14,950 nucleotides of DNA. Origin: Clostridiales bacterium UBA4653. GTDB lineage: Bacteria; Bacillota; Clostridia; Oscillospirales; CAG-272. The DNA is taken from the NCBI GenBank assembly GCA_002405565.1, contig DHMB01000076.1, positions 13,499 through 28,448 on the forward strand, in the 5' to 3' direction. The notes under the pieces were generated by a model, which saw only the letters and a program-made list of their open reading frames with translations, was not told where the DNA came from and did not search any database. Below, piece by piece: positions 1 to 7,263 of the stretch (position 1 is the first letter of the stretch; every line of letters begins with the position of its first letter). Both the position numbers and the translations under genes were made by a program.

Positions 1-36
1 AGTACGGTCAAAGAAAAGTACGGCGAAGAAAAGTAG
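1..36 (+). CDS. Possible C-terminal end of an upstream gene (partial)
   Basis: Frame 1 is open from the window edge to a TAG at 34-36 and reads a charged tail, STVKEKYGEEK. It could be the end of a gene that starts outside the window; eleven codons cannot establish that. Two direct copies of an AAGAAAAGTA-like stretch (about 11-20 and 26-35) lie inside it, and 26-37 is identical to the right arm of the hairpin repeat at 6912-6939, so it may instead be repeat debris. No function can be assigned. Confidence 0.25.
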   Translation, partial: STVKEKYGEEK

Positions 37-46
37 GAATTTTTTC

Positions 47-75
47 TTGATTTATTAACAAATAAGGTGTAAAAT
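47..75 (+). promoter_or_regulatory. Candidate sigma-A promoter of the lipid kinase/ABC operon
   Basis: A -35-like TTGATT (47-52) and a -10-like TAAAAT (70-75) are separated by exactly 17 nt, upstream of the kinase start at 119. A second possible -10, TATAAT at 86-91, has no good -35 at normal distance. The stretch is AT-rich and no upstream terminator is visible, so read-through from an earlier gene cannot be excluded. Confidence 0.45.
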
Positions 76-118
76 ATATTCTGTATATAATAAATATGAT
101 AGGCAGGAGGAAAATAAC

Positions 119-1009
119 TTGCACGAAAAACTGCTTCTGGTCATAAATCCGAACTCCGGAGACGGAATTGCAAAACGCTGGATCTATGAAATGGTTTCCC
201 TTCTCTCGGAAAAATACAGGTTTGTGACGGTTTATCTTTCAAAGGCACAGGGCGATATCATAAACACGCTGGAAAAATGCGCCGCGGATTATGACGCGGT
301 CATCTGTTGCGGCGGAGACGGCACTCTGAACGAAACCCTGAACGGCGTCTACAAATGCGGAAAGAGCGTTCCCATCGGCTATATTCCGACAGGAACAACA
401 AACGATTTCGCATCGTCTCACGGTATTCCGAAGAACATCAAAGCCGCGCTTCAGAATCTTGTGCCGGCAGAGCCGCACAGTTATGACATGGGCAAGCTCG
501 GCGAAAGAGCGTTTTCGTATGTCGCCGCGTTCGGCGCGATAATCGAAGTATGCTATAAAACGCCGCAGGCAGACAAAGCCTCGTTCGGCAGGATGGCATA
601 TCTTGCGGAAGGCGCGAAAAAGTTACAGGAATTAAAACCCCTCAAAATGAGAATCACCTGCGGCGAACGGATAATCTTCGGCGATTTTATATTCGGCATG
701 GTGACAAATTCAATCTCCGTCGGCGGGTTCAAAATGTTTCCCGACGGAACAATCGATATGCTGAAGGACGGAAAACTGGAGATAACGCTTGTCAGTTATC
801 CGCAGGGCGCGCCGGAATTGCAGCAGGCTGTAAAGGCACTGTTCAACCCTTCTGTCACCTCGCCCCTCGTCACAAGGATAACGGCGGAAAAGGTTACGAT
901 GGAATTCCTCTGCGACCCGCCCGAATGGACGGTTGACGGAGAATTCGGCGGAAAATATGAAAAAGTGGACGCGGAAGTTCTGCCCGGCAGGCTCTTGCTT
1001 CTTGAATAA
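119..1009 (+). CDS. YegS/DgkB-type lipid kinase (diacylglycerol kinase catalytic domain)
   Basis: This 296-residue protein matches the diacylglycerol/sphingosine kinase-like family, which phosphorylates lipid hydroxyls with ATP at the inner membrane face. Family motifs are in order: VINPNSG at residues 8-14, the nucleotide-binding GGDGT at 65-69 followed by LNETLNG, and IPTGTTNDFA at 89-98. The length of about 300 residues is normal. The start is TTG at 119-121, supported by AGGAGG at 105-110 with 8 nt spacing; no ATG fits as well. The ABC ATPase gene follows after 18 nt on the same strand, so the kinase is probably the first gene of that operon. The exact lipid (diacylglycerol or another) cannot be read from the sequence. 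A role coupled to the exporter is only inferred from position. Confidence 0.88.
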   Translation: MHEKLLLVINPNSGDGIAKRWIYEMVSLLSEKYRFVTVYLSKAQGDIINTLEKCAADYDAVICCGGDGTLNETLNGVYKCGKSVPIGYIPTGTTNDFASSHGIPKNIKAALQNLVPAEPHSYDMGKLGERAFSYVAAFGAIIEVCYKTPQADKASFGRMAYLAEGAKKLQELKPLKMRITCGERIIFGDFIFGMVTNSISVGGFKMFPDGTIDMLKDGKLEITLVSYPQGAPELQQAVKALFNPSVTSPLVTRITAEKVTMEFLCDPPEWTVDGEFGGKYEKVDAEVLPGRLLLLE

Positions 1010-1027
1010 ATTAACGGAGAATACAAA

Positions 1028-1987
1028 ATGATAAAAATTGAGCATTTAACAAAGAAATACGGCGAAAGATACGCCATTGACGACGTCAGCTTTGAGGTCG
1101 CGGACGGGGAAATCGTCGGTTTTCTCGGCCCGAACGGCGCGGGAAAATCCACAACGATGAACATTATCACCGGATACCTTTCCTCAACCTCCGGCAAAGC
1201 CATGGTCGACGGACTGGACATTCTGGAACATCCGATGGCTGTCAAAAAGAAGATCGGGTATCTTCCGGAAATGCCCCCGCTCTATCTTGAAATGACCGTC
1301 GGCGAATATCTCAACTTCATTTATGACCTCAAAAAGTGCACGCTCAACCGCAAAGAGCACATTGCGGAGATCTGCCGCGTGACAAAGATTGAAGAGGAAT
1401 ATCACCGCGTGATAAGAAACCTTTCAAAGGGTTACCGTCAGCGTGTGGGCATTGCAGGCGCACTTGTCGGCAGTCCAGAGGTCATCATTTTCGACGAGCC
1501 GACGAACGGTCTTGACCCGAAACAGATAATCGACATCCGTAACCTTATAAAAGAGCTCGGCAAAAGCCACACCGTCATCCTCAGCACACATATTCTTTCC
1601 GAGGTGAAAGCCATCTGCGACAGAATCATCATAATAAATGAAGGAAAAATCGTCGCAGACGAAAAGACAGAGAATATCGAGCAAGCACTGCGCGGCAACA
1701 GAAAGCTCTCCGTATGCATTTCGGGCCCCGCTTCGCCCGTGCTTTCGGCAATAAAGAAAATAACAGGGGTGACATATGCCGCCTGCTCCGTTTCCTACGG
1801 TGACGGCTCATCGCTGTTTGTTGTTGAAAGTCAGAACAATGTCGATATCCGCAAGCCCCTTTTCTATATGCTGGCGCAGAACGGCTGGCCGATAATGTCA
1901 ATGGAATATATGGGCGCAAACATTGAAGACATATTCATCTCCGTTGTTGATGAATCCGAAAAAGAAGAAGGAGGCAAAAGAAAATGA
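1028..1987 (+). CDS. ABC-2 type exporter ATP-binding protein, GldA-like
   Basis: A 319-residue nucleotide-binding subunit. Visible motifs are Walker A GPNGAGKST (residues 34-42), the signature LSKGYRQR (132-139), Walker B VIIFDEP (152-158) with the D-loop GLDP, and the H-loop in STHIL (His188). The LSKGY form of the signature, in place of LSGGQ, is typical of the DrrA/CcmA/GldA exporter branch. About 100 residues after the H-loop form a C-terminal regulatory domain, also usual for this branch. The ATG is preceded by CGGAGA at 1015-1020. Its stop overlaps the permease start by 4 nt (ATGA), which indicates translational coupling. It should sit at the cytoplasmic face and energise the permease encoded next. 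The substrate is unknown. Confidence 0.92.
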   Translation: MIKIEHLTKKYGERYAIDDVSFEVADGEIVGFLGPNGAGKSTTMNIITGYLSSTSGKAMVDGLDILEHPMAVKKKIGYLPEMPPLYLEMTVGEYLNFIYDLKKCTLNRKEHIAEICRVTKIEEEYHRVIRNLSKGYRQRVGIAGALVGSPEVIIFDEPTNGLDPKQIIDIRNLIKELGKSHTVILSTHILSEVKAICDRIIIINEGKIVADEKTENIEQALRGNRKLSVCISGPASPVLSAIKKITGVTYAACSVSYGDGSSLFVVESQNNVDIRKPLFYMLAQNGWPIMSMEYMGANIEDIFISVVDESEKEEGGKRK

Positions 1988-2694
1988 CAGCCATCTATAA
2001 GCGCGAAATGCAATCATACTTTACCTCCCCCGTGGGATATATATTCGTTGCGGTATTTCTTGCCGTCTCCGCGTTCATCTTCATGGACTGCACCCTTCAG
2101 GCAGGCGAGGACAGCAACGTCGCCGCTTACTTTATGTATATTCTCTACATTTTCATCGTCATCATACCGCTGATAACAATGAAGCTGCTCAGCGAAGAAA
2201 GAAAAATGCGCACCGACCAGCTCATTCTGACAAGCCCCGTTTCGCTTTTCGGAATGGTATTTGCAAAGTTCCTTGCCGCGTTCACTCTCTTCGGCGGAAC
2301 ATTCGTTATCTCTTCGATAATTTATTATATTCCCCTTGCCCTTTACGGCACGCCCAACCTCGCAAGCTATATATGCAGCGTCATTTCGATTATTCTTTCC
2401 GGCGCGGCGTTCATTGCAATCGGCGTTTTCATCTCGTCACTTACGGAAAACCAGTTTATTGCGGCTCTCGGAACAATCGCCGCGATAATCCTTCTCATAA
2501 ACATAAGCCTGCTCAACAACTATATAAACGTGGAATTTCTGCGCGTTATCCTCTCGGCAATATCATTTTCCGCCCGCACGGAGAAATTTGCCTCCGGCAT
2601 ACTCGATTATGCCTCGATAGTCTATTTCTCCTCGGTAACGGCATTGTTCCTCTTCCTCACGGTCAGAGCTTTTGAAAAGCGCCGCTGGTCGTGA
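1984..2694 (+). CDS. ABC-2 permease, GldF-like
   Basis: A 236-residue integral membrane protein with about six hydrophobic segments. The N-terminus (MTAIYKREMQSYFTSPVGYI) follows the GldF/ABC2_membrane pattern, in which a short amphipathic stretch KRE..SYF.SP.GY precedes TM1. A conserved-looking cytoplasmic stretch, LLSEERKMRTDQLILTSP, follows TM2; this matches the E/R-rich coupling region of these permeases. The gene overlaps the ATPase gene by 4 nt and lies 25 nt before the GldG-like gene. It should form the membrane channel of the exporter. Family membership is based on motif and context; no transport activity or substrate can be inferred. Confidence 0.88.
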   Translation: MTAIYKREMQSYFTSPVGYIFVAVFLAVSAFIFMDCTLQAGEDSNVAAYFMYILYIFIVIIPLITMKLLSEERKMRTDQLILTSPVSLFGMVFAKFLAAFTLFGGTFVISSIIYYIPLALYGTPNLASYICSVISIILSGAAFIAIGVFISSLTENQFIAALGTIAAIILLINISLLNNYINVEFLRVILSAISFSARTEKFASGILDYASIVYFSSVTALFLFLTVRAFEKRRWS

Positions 2695-2719
2695 TCATAT
2701 GCAAAGGAGGAATAAATAA

Positions 2720-4348
2720 ATGAAAAATTCAATTCTCAAAAGCAAGAAATTCAAATACGGCGGGAGCGCCGTCGCGCTGACGGTTATCGTCATTGCCCTC
2801 GTGCTCATCCTCAACGTTGTTGTGACATCGCTTGCCTCAACAAACTCATGGTATACCGACCTTACAGGCGCAAGCATTTATTCGATCTCCGATGAGTTTG
2901 AGCAGGAGCTCGACAAAATTCTCAACCCCGAGGGCGGAGAAAAGAAGTATATAAACATAGTCATAATGATGGACGAGGACAGATTCTCCGTAAACTCCGC
3001 TTATACAAACTATGTTTATCACACGATAAAGCAGATTGAAAAGAGATTTGACAATGTCCGCCTTGTTTCAAAGGACATCATCAAAAATCCGGAGGAGAAG
3101 ACCCGCTATCAGCTCAACGAAGCAGACGCAATCTATACGACAGACGTTGCGATTGAGCTTGCGGACGCAAACGGCAACCCCATAATAGAAAGGGCGCCAA
3201 AGCGTTATTCGCTTGAAAACTTCTTCACCTGGATGAACACCACAAACGAATCGACAGGTCAGACGACTAAAAGTATCTATGCTTACAATGCCGAGGTTGC
3301 GTTCATTTCCGCAATATCCCGCCTTGTAAACTTCGCAGACCGTCCCACGGCATATTACCTTCAGGGTCATGGCGAGCCGACGCTCGACCAGGCTGCCGAC
3401 TGGGTCGACCTTCTCGACAAAATCGGCTATAATGTTCAGGCGATAAACCTTTCATATGAGGACTTCCCCTATGAAAGCGGCACAAAACACAATTCGGACG
3501 TACTCATAATCAACGCGCCGATATATGATCTTCTCGCCCCCACAAGCGAAAATCCGGACATGGTTTCCGAGGCGAAGAAAATCCGCGAATTCCTCCAGAC
3601 AAATTACGGCAACCTCATCGTCATGGAAAATTCGTCAACTCCCAAGCTCCATGCCCTTGAAGAGCTCCTCTCCGAATGGAACCTCGGTTACGGCTCGTCC
3701 GTTACGGATAACGCTCATTCCGTTTCGGGTTCAAACGGGGTCAAAATCTTCGCGGACTATTCCGAACTTGACGCAAAGAACACCATGGCACGCGGACTTC
3801 TGAGCCGTATTATAGATACGGACACGAGCGAAAGCTATCCCGACGCTATATTCAACAGCGCAAAATCCGTACTCGTCAAAAATGACGAAAACGGGGACGG
3901 CATGAGCGACACCCGCACAAACAACACGGACGGTCAGCTTGTCGCGCTCGAAAGCGGCGACCACGGAACATATGAGCTCCTCCCCTCTTACAAAACAGCC
4001 GAGTGCAACGGCGAAAAGGGCTCTGTCGCGCTTGCGGCATTTTCCAGAGTCGTATGGGACAAAAATGATACAAACGGCACATACAGCTGTGTATTCTGCT
4101 TCGGATCAAGCACATTTGTCGACCCGCAGATACCGATAAACAACAGCATTATGAACATGGTATTCTCATATATCAACCGCAACGAAAGCGTCAGCTATGA
4201 GAATATCAGCATGAAAAAATTCGATTCAAACGGTCTCTCCGTATCGACGTCTGCCACAACAACATGGACGGTTGTCTGTGTTGCCGTTCTGCCCGTGCTG
4301 ATAATTGCCGTCGGCACATTCGTATGGATAAGGAGACGCCATTCATGA
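2720..4348 (+). CDS. GldG-like ABC-system auxiliary membrane protein
   Basis: A 542-residue protein with one N-terminal membrane segment (about residues 15-40), a large extracytoplasmic middle and one C-terminal membrane segment (about 518-537) ending in a basic WIRRRHS tail. The middle contains the signature of the GldG/ABC_transp_aux family: AYYLQGHGEPTLDQ, then an IGYNVQAINLS strand and DVLIINAPIYDL, followed by IREFLQTNYGNLIVMEN, which resembles the GG.LLL.. motif. The start is supported by AAAGGAGG at 2703-2710, 9 nt upstream. The stop overlaps the DUF4340-like gene's ATG (ATGA at 4345-4348). In Bacteroidetes GldG works with GldA and GldF; here the organism type differs, so a gliding role should not be assumed. 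It probably forms the outward-facing part of the exporter complex. Confidence 0.82.
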   Translation: MKNSILKSKKFKYGGSAVALTVIVIALVLILNVVVTSLASTNSWYTDLTGASIYSISDEFEQELDKILNPEGGEKKYINIVIMMDEDRFSVNSAYTNYVYHTIKQIEKRFDNVRLVSKDIIKNPEEKTRYQLNEADAIYTTDVAIELADANGNPIIERAPKRYSLENFFTWMNTTNESTGQTTKSIYAYNAEVAFISAISRLVNFADRPTAYYLQGHGEPTLDQAADWVDLLDKIGYNVQAINLSYEDFPYESGTKHNSDVLIINAPIYDLLAPTSENPDMVSEAKKIREFLQTNYGNLIVMENSSTPKLHALEELLSEWNLGYGSSVTDNAHSVSGSNGVKIFADYSELDAKNTMARGLLSRIIDTDTSESYPDAIFNSAKSVLVKNDENGDGMSDTRTNNTDGQLVALESGDHGTYELLPSYKTAECNGEKGSVALAAFSRVVWDKNDTNGTYSCVFCFGSSTFVDPQIPINNSIMNMVFSYINRNESVSYENISMKKFDSNGLSVSTSATTTWTVVCVAVLPVLIIAVGTFVWIRRRHS

Positions 4349-6855
4349 AAAACTTTTTCGCAAAGGTCAAAGCGTTCTTTGTTAAAAAAGAAAACGGCGA
4401 CCGTTCCCTTCTGACAAAACAGGCGATTGCAATAATCGCTTGTCTTGTCGCAATCGCAATAATTCTTCCCATATATTTTATATGGATAAAACCGTCGGAG
4501 ACGACGAAGGTTCGCCCCGATGTCATCTATGACGGCGAATATTTTGAAGAATCCACCTCCGTCCTTTATCTTTTCCCGCTCAGAACGAGAAACGATGTTG
4601 AGGCGCTACACGTAAAGACGGCTTCCGAGGAATATACAATCCGTTCCTATGTTCAGGAAGGATATTCAAAATATTCATATGCCGACTCAAACCTTTATTT
4701 TTCAAATGACGACCTTAAATTCATCGCCGCAGGAGAGGGCGAAGGCAAAAGCGCGACCCTCGTGGACGATAAGATCGATCAGTCGGCTCTTTCAAGTTAC
4801 GGAATCGATTTCTCATCCGCAAATGTTATAAGCATAAGCGTTGACGGAAAGTCATATACGCTCGGCGTCGGCTCGTCAAAATCACTTGACACAGGCGACA
4901 GATTTTATGTCGCGATAGCCGAAAACGCAAAGGACGGCAAATACGCCGTATATTCCGTAAACGCGCTTTCTTCGTCCAACCAGTTCAGACTTGTCGGCAA
5001 CGACAGATACACCCTTGATCAATCGGCAGTTGCCGCGGCAATCGTTCAGACGACCGTCGTTTCCGCGACTCCCGTTACAAAGGGACTTTCAACAGGCTTC
5101 AGAGTCACGGACACGGCAAGCGAAAGCGACCTTTCAAAATACGGTCTTGACGCCACTTCCTCGCCGGCAGAGATTACGGTTGAATTGTCCGACGGTGGAG
5201 AATATACGTTCTATGTCGGCAAAGAGCTTCCCTCAAAGGCAGGCTATTATGCAACTGTCAAGGATCGCCGCAACGGTGACAATTATATAGTTTATATAAT
5301 CGGCAGTTCCTCCGCTTATTATCTCGGCGGTAGCGCTTCCCTGCTTTCGACGCTTGTCACAACGCCGATCGGCGACGGCGCCGATTCTCTCGGCAGATTT
5401 GAGCTTTACAGAAAAGGCGCAGGCGGCGAGCGAGCGCTGACTGTCAAGGTCGGTCTTGCGGACGAATCAAGCAACATCGCCGGAACAAGCACCTTCAGAC
5501 TTGTTTATCCCACAGGCTACACGCTTGCGGAAACAAATTATACAAATTCCGTGACCTATAATCTTGCATATATCTATGCAACAAAGGTCATCGACTTCGG
5601 AGACAGAATTCATTCCGAGGAAGTATATTCAAAATACGGCCTCGATCTTGACCCAGACCGTCTCAAGGACGGCACGGACAACTGCTATGCAAAGCTTGTC
5701 TTCGCCGCTGATGAGGAGGCAGAGGACGACGCACTTTCCGTCATTTATTTCAGCGAAAAGATGACGGGCGAGGACGGATCGACCTTCTATTATGTCTATT
5801 CCTCCGAGTTTGATGTTGTCTATACAGTCTCTGCCGACACATTTGAATTCATCGAATGGTCGCTCGCGAAGTTCTCCCAGGGCACCCTTTATTATAACTA
5901 CATCAACTGCACGGATTATTTTGAAATAATCAGCAAGCGCGCGGGAATTTCCGTCCGTTACACGATGACAGGCAACGAAAACAATTACAAAGCCGTTGCA
6001 ACGGAGGCAGGCGAAGGCGGCAAGCTCCTTACAAAGGTCGATGAAGAAGGAAACATTGTCGACGCTATATTCAACCTCAAATACAAAACAACAACCGTCG
6101 GTCTTTATACCATCAAGGACAAATACGGAGATTTTGAAAACTTCCGTTCCCTCTTCTATGTGCTCATCACGAGAAGACTTGCCCTTGAAGGAAGCACGGA
6201 AGGACTTGACATTTCCGATGAACCCTTCGCGCAGATAAACATCGCGGAAACGCCGAACGATCAACCCATAACGTACAGCCGTTATGACGAGAAGGGCAAC
6301 CGCGTATATTACACCGATGAAAACGGCAACCGCAGACCTGCGCAGGTTCGTTATCTCGGCGGAAACATCGTCTGCTCAAACGTGAAAACAACGCTTGAAA
6401 GCGGAAGAGTCCTCGAATATGCCACGGCATATTATGATGAGGAAAAGGGTCGCTTCTTCCTCAAGGAAGTCAGCACTGTGGACGGTAACTTAAAGCCGAA
6501 ATACACCTATAACGACGAAAACGAGCTCATCGTTTCCCAGTATCTCCCCGCAACAACAACCGGCGAATATACCCAGACCTTCTACACCTATAAGTTCTAT
6601 GACATTTATAACACCGTAATCGGCGCGGACGGAAAAGAAGTCAAACAGATAAATGAAACCTTCAAACTCTCCGTTCCCTCCTCTCACACCGTGACATACA
6701 GAATTGAGGCGGACGGCTCGCGCACAGTCGTAAGCGAAACTGCCGAAGAAGCTTCAACCGGCGTGCTTATCAGAACTCAGATTCTTGAAAAGCTCTTCTC
6801 CGATTCCAAAAAGCTTCTCTCCGGCGTCGAAATAAACCGTGACGCCGTCAACTGA
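4345..6855 (+). CDS. DUF4340-like large membrane-anchored surface protein
   Basis: An 836-residue protein with a basic cytoplasmic N-terminus, one membrane segment (about residues 25-47) and a long extracytoplasmic part. It resembles DUF4340 proteins, which are commonly encoded beside gldG-like genes, but is much longer than the usual 300-500 residues. Three similar units are visible, anchored by SSYGIDF (about 150-156), SKYGLDA (264-270) and SKYGLDL (429-435). Each is followed by a beta-rich stretch with dG..Y...vG, then YYv...vY.v. The C-terminal third is rich in Y, D, G and T and includes YDEKGNRVYYTDENGN. I chose the ATG at 4345 over in-frame positions from 4264 because AAGGAG at 4330-4335 precedes it and it overlaps the previous stop by 4 nt. 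Its function is unknown; association with the exporter is inferred. Confidence 0.75.
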   Translation: MKNFFAKVKAFFVKKENGDRSLLTKQAIAIIACLVAIAIILPIYFIWIKPSETTKVRPDVIYDGEYFEESTSVLYLFPLRTRNDVEALHVKTASEEYTIRSYVQEGYSKYSYADSNLYFSNDDLKFIAAGEGEGKSATLVDDKIDQSALSSYGIDFSSANVISISVDGKSYTLGVGSSKSLDTGDRFYVAIAENAKDGKYAVYSVNALSSSNQFRLVGNDRYTLDQSAVAAAIVQTTVVSATPVTKGLSTGFRVTDTASESDLSKYGLDATSSPAEITVELSDGGEYTFYVGKELPSKAGYYATVKDRRNGDNYIVYIIGSSSAYYLGGSASLLSTLVTTPIGDGADSLGRFELYRKGAGGERALTVKVGLADESSNIAGTSTFRLVYPTGYTLAETNYTNSVTYNLAYIYATKVIDFGDRIHSEEVYSKYGLDLDPDRLKDGTDNCYAKLVFAADEEAEDDALSVIYFSEKMTGEDGSTFYYVYSSEFDVVYTVSADTFEFIEWSLAKFSQGTLYYNYINCTDYFEIISKRAGISVRYTMTGNENNYKAVATEAGEGGKLLTKVDEEGNIVDAIFNLKYKTTTVGLYTIKDKYGDFENFRSLFYVLITRRLALEGSTEGLDISDEPFAQINIAETPNDQPITYSRYDEKGNRVYYTDENGNRRPAQVRYLGGNIVCSNVKTTLESGRVLEYATAYYDEEKGRFFLKEVSTVDGNLKPKYTYNDENELIVSQYLPATTTGEYTQTFYTYKFYDIYNTVIGADGKEVKQINETFKLSVPSSHTVTYRIEADGSRTVVSETAEEASTGVLIRTQILEKLFSDSKKLLSGVEINRDAVN

Positions 6856-6864
6856 ACAAAATCA

Positions 6865-6892
6865 AAAAATCCCCGCCACCGCGGGGATTTTT
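6865..6892 (+). terminator. Rho-independent terminator of the exporter operon
   Basis: A perfect inverted repeat has a 6-bp GC core (CCCCGC/GCGGGG), a CACC loop and flanking AAAAAT/ATTTTT, with further T-rich sequence. It lies 9 nt after the stop of the DUF4340-like gene. Confidence 0.92.
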
Positions 6893-6911
6893 CTTTTCTG
6901 CTTTTCTTCGA

Positions 6912-6952
6912 CCTACTTTTCTTCGAGAAGAAAAGTAGGCAAAAGAAGCTTT
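6912..6952. repeat. Palindromic intergenic repeat, copy A
   Basis: Arms CCTACTTTTCTT (6912-6923) and AAGAAAAGTAGG (6928-6939) pair perfectly over 12 bp with a CGAG loop. A tail, CAAAAGAAGCTTT (6940-6952), is shared with copy B. It starts 19 nt after the operon terminator. The 12-nt left arm is repeated exactly at 14934-14945 and the 12-nt right arm at 26-37. Confidence 0.85.
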
Positions 6953-7018
6953 AATAATTTGTTTGTACGGATGTTTTATTATCTGCACAGACACAAATAT
7001 GCTAAAAATACAGGCACC

Positions 7019-7058
7019 GTTCTTTTCTTTGAAAAGAAAAGAAGGCAAAAGAAACTTT
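7019..7058. repeat. Palindromic intergenic repeat, copy B
   Basis: TTCTTTTCTT (7020-7029) and AAGAAAAGAA (7034-7043) pair over 10 bp, with the shared tail CAAAAGAAACTTT after it. Over 39 aligned positions it differs from copy A at five. Four of these form two compensatory pairs (A-T to T-A in the stem, C-G to T-A closing the loop), so the fold is preserved. Confidence 0.82.
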
Positions 7059-7108
7059 GGTTATTGGTTTTGTGCAAATATTATATTCTCATAAAAAGGG
7101 GCAGTTCT

Positions 7109-7155
7109 CTGCTCTTTTTGATTTTTAAGTTGAAAAGGAAAGCAGACAAAAAGTA
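7109..7155. repeat. Degenerate repeat copy C
   Basis: The stretch TTGAAAAGGAAAGCAGACAA aligns with the right half of copies A and B with several mismatches. An imperfect stem can form between about 7109-7119 and 7135-7145, containing CTGCT/AGCAG at its base. It is likely a decayed member of the same family, but the match is weak enough to be chance in purine-rich DNA. Confidence 0.4.
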
Positions 7156-7188
7156 CGTAAATCATCAATTCAAATAAATAACCGCATA

Positions 7189-7236
7189 AAAACCCAAAGC
7201 GCACCGCGGAATATTCCGCGGTGCGCTTTGGGTTTT
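7189..7236. terminator. 48-bp perfect palindrome, bidirectional-looking terminator
   Basis: Positions 7189-7236 form a perfect inverted repeat of 24 bp per arm with no unpaired loop, centred on GCGGAATATTCCGC. Each strand ends in a short T run (TTTTT on the minus strand, TTTT on the plus strand). It lies 27 nt beyond the stop of the minus-strand lipoprotein gene, so termination of that operon is the simplest role. The stem is unusually long for a terminator. Confidence 0.8.
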
Positions 7237-7263
7237 GGGGATTTATGAATGGAGGGGATGGGA

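Larger units (their letters stand above)
6893..7188. other. Gene-free spacer with repeat copies
   Basis: About 300 nt lie between the exporter terminator and the 48-bp palindrome. An open frame on the plus strand runs through it, but it begins inside the previous gene, crosses the terminator and has no ribosome binding site. What is visible is two clear copies and one degenerate copy of a hairpin-forming repeat (6912-6952, 7019-7058 and about 7109-7155), separated by AT-rich sequence. I see no tRNA or other structured RNA. Confidence 0.7.

Noticed and set aside
1..37. Full hairpin repeat copy at the window start
   Set aside because: The two similar 10-mers are in the same orientation, so they are direct repeats and cannot form the hairpin; only one arm matches copy A.
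6953..7018. Small RNA or tRNA between repeat copies
   Set aside because: No cloverleaf, no conserved tRNA bases and no promoter could be made out in this AT-rich spacer.
6839..7177. Plus-strand open frame of 112 codons after the exporter operon
   Set aside because: It starts inside the DUF4340-like gene, crosses its terminator and translates the hairpin repeats; no ribosome binding site is present.
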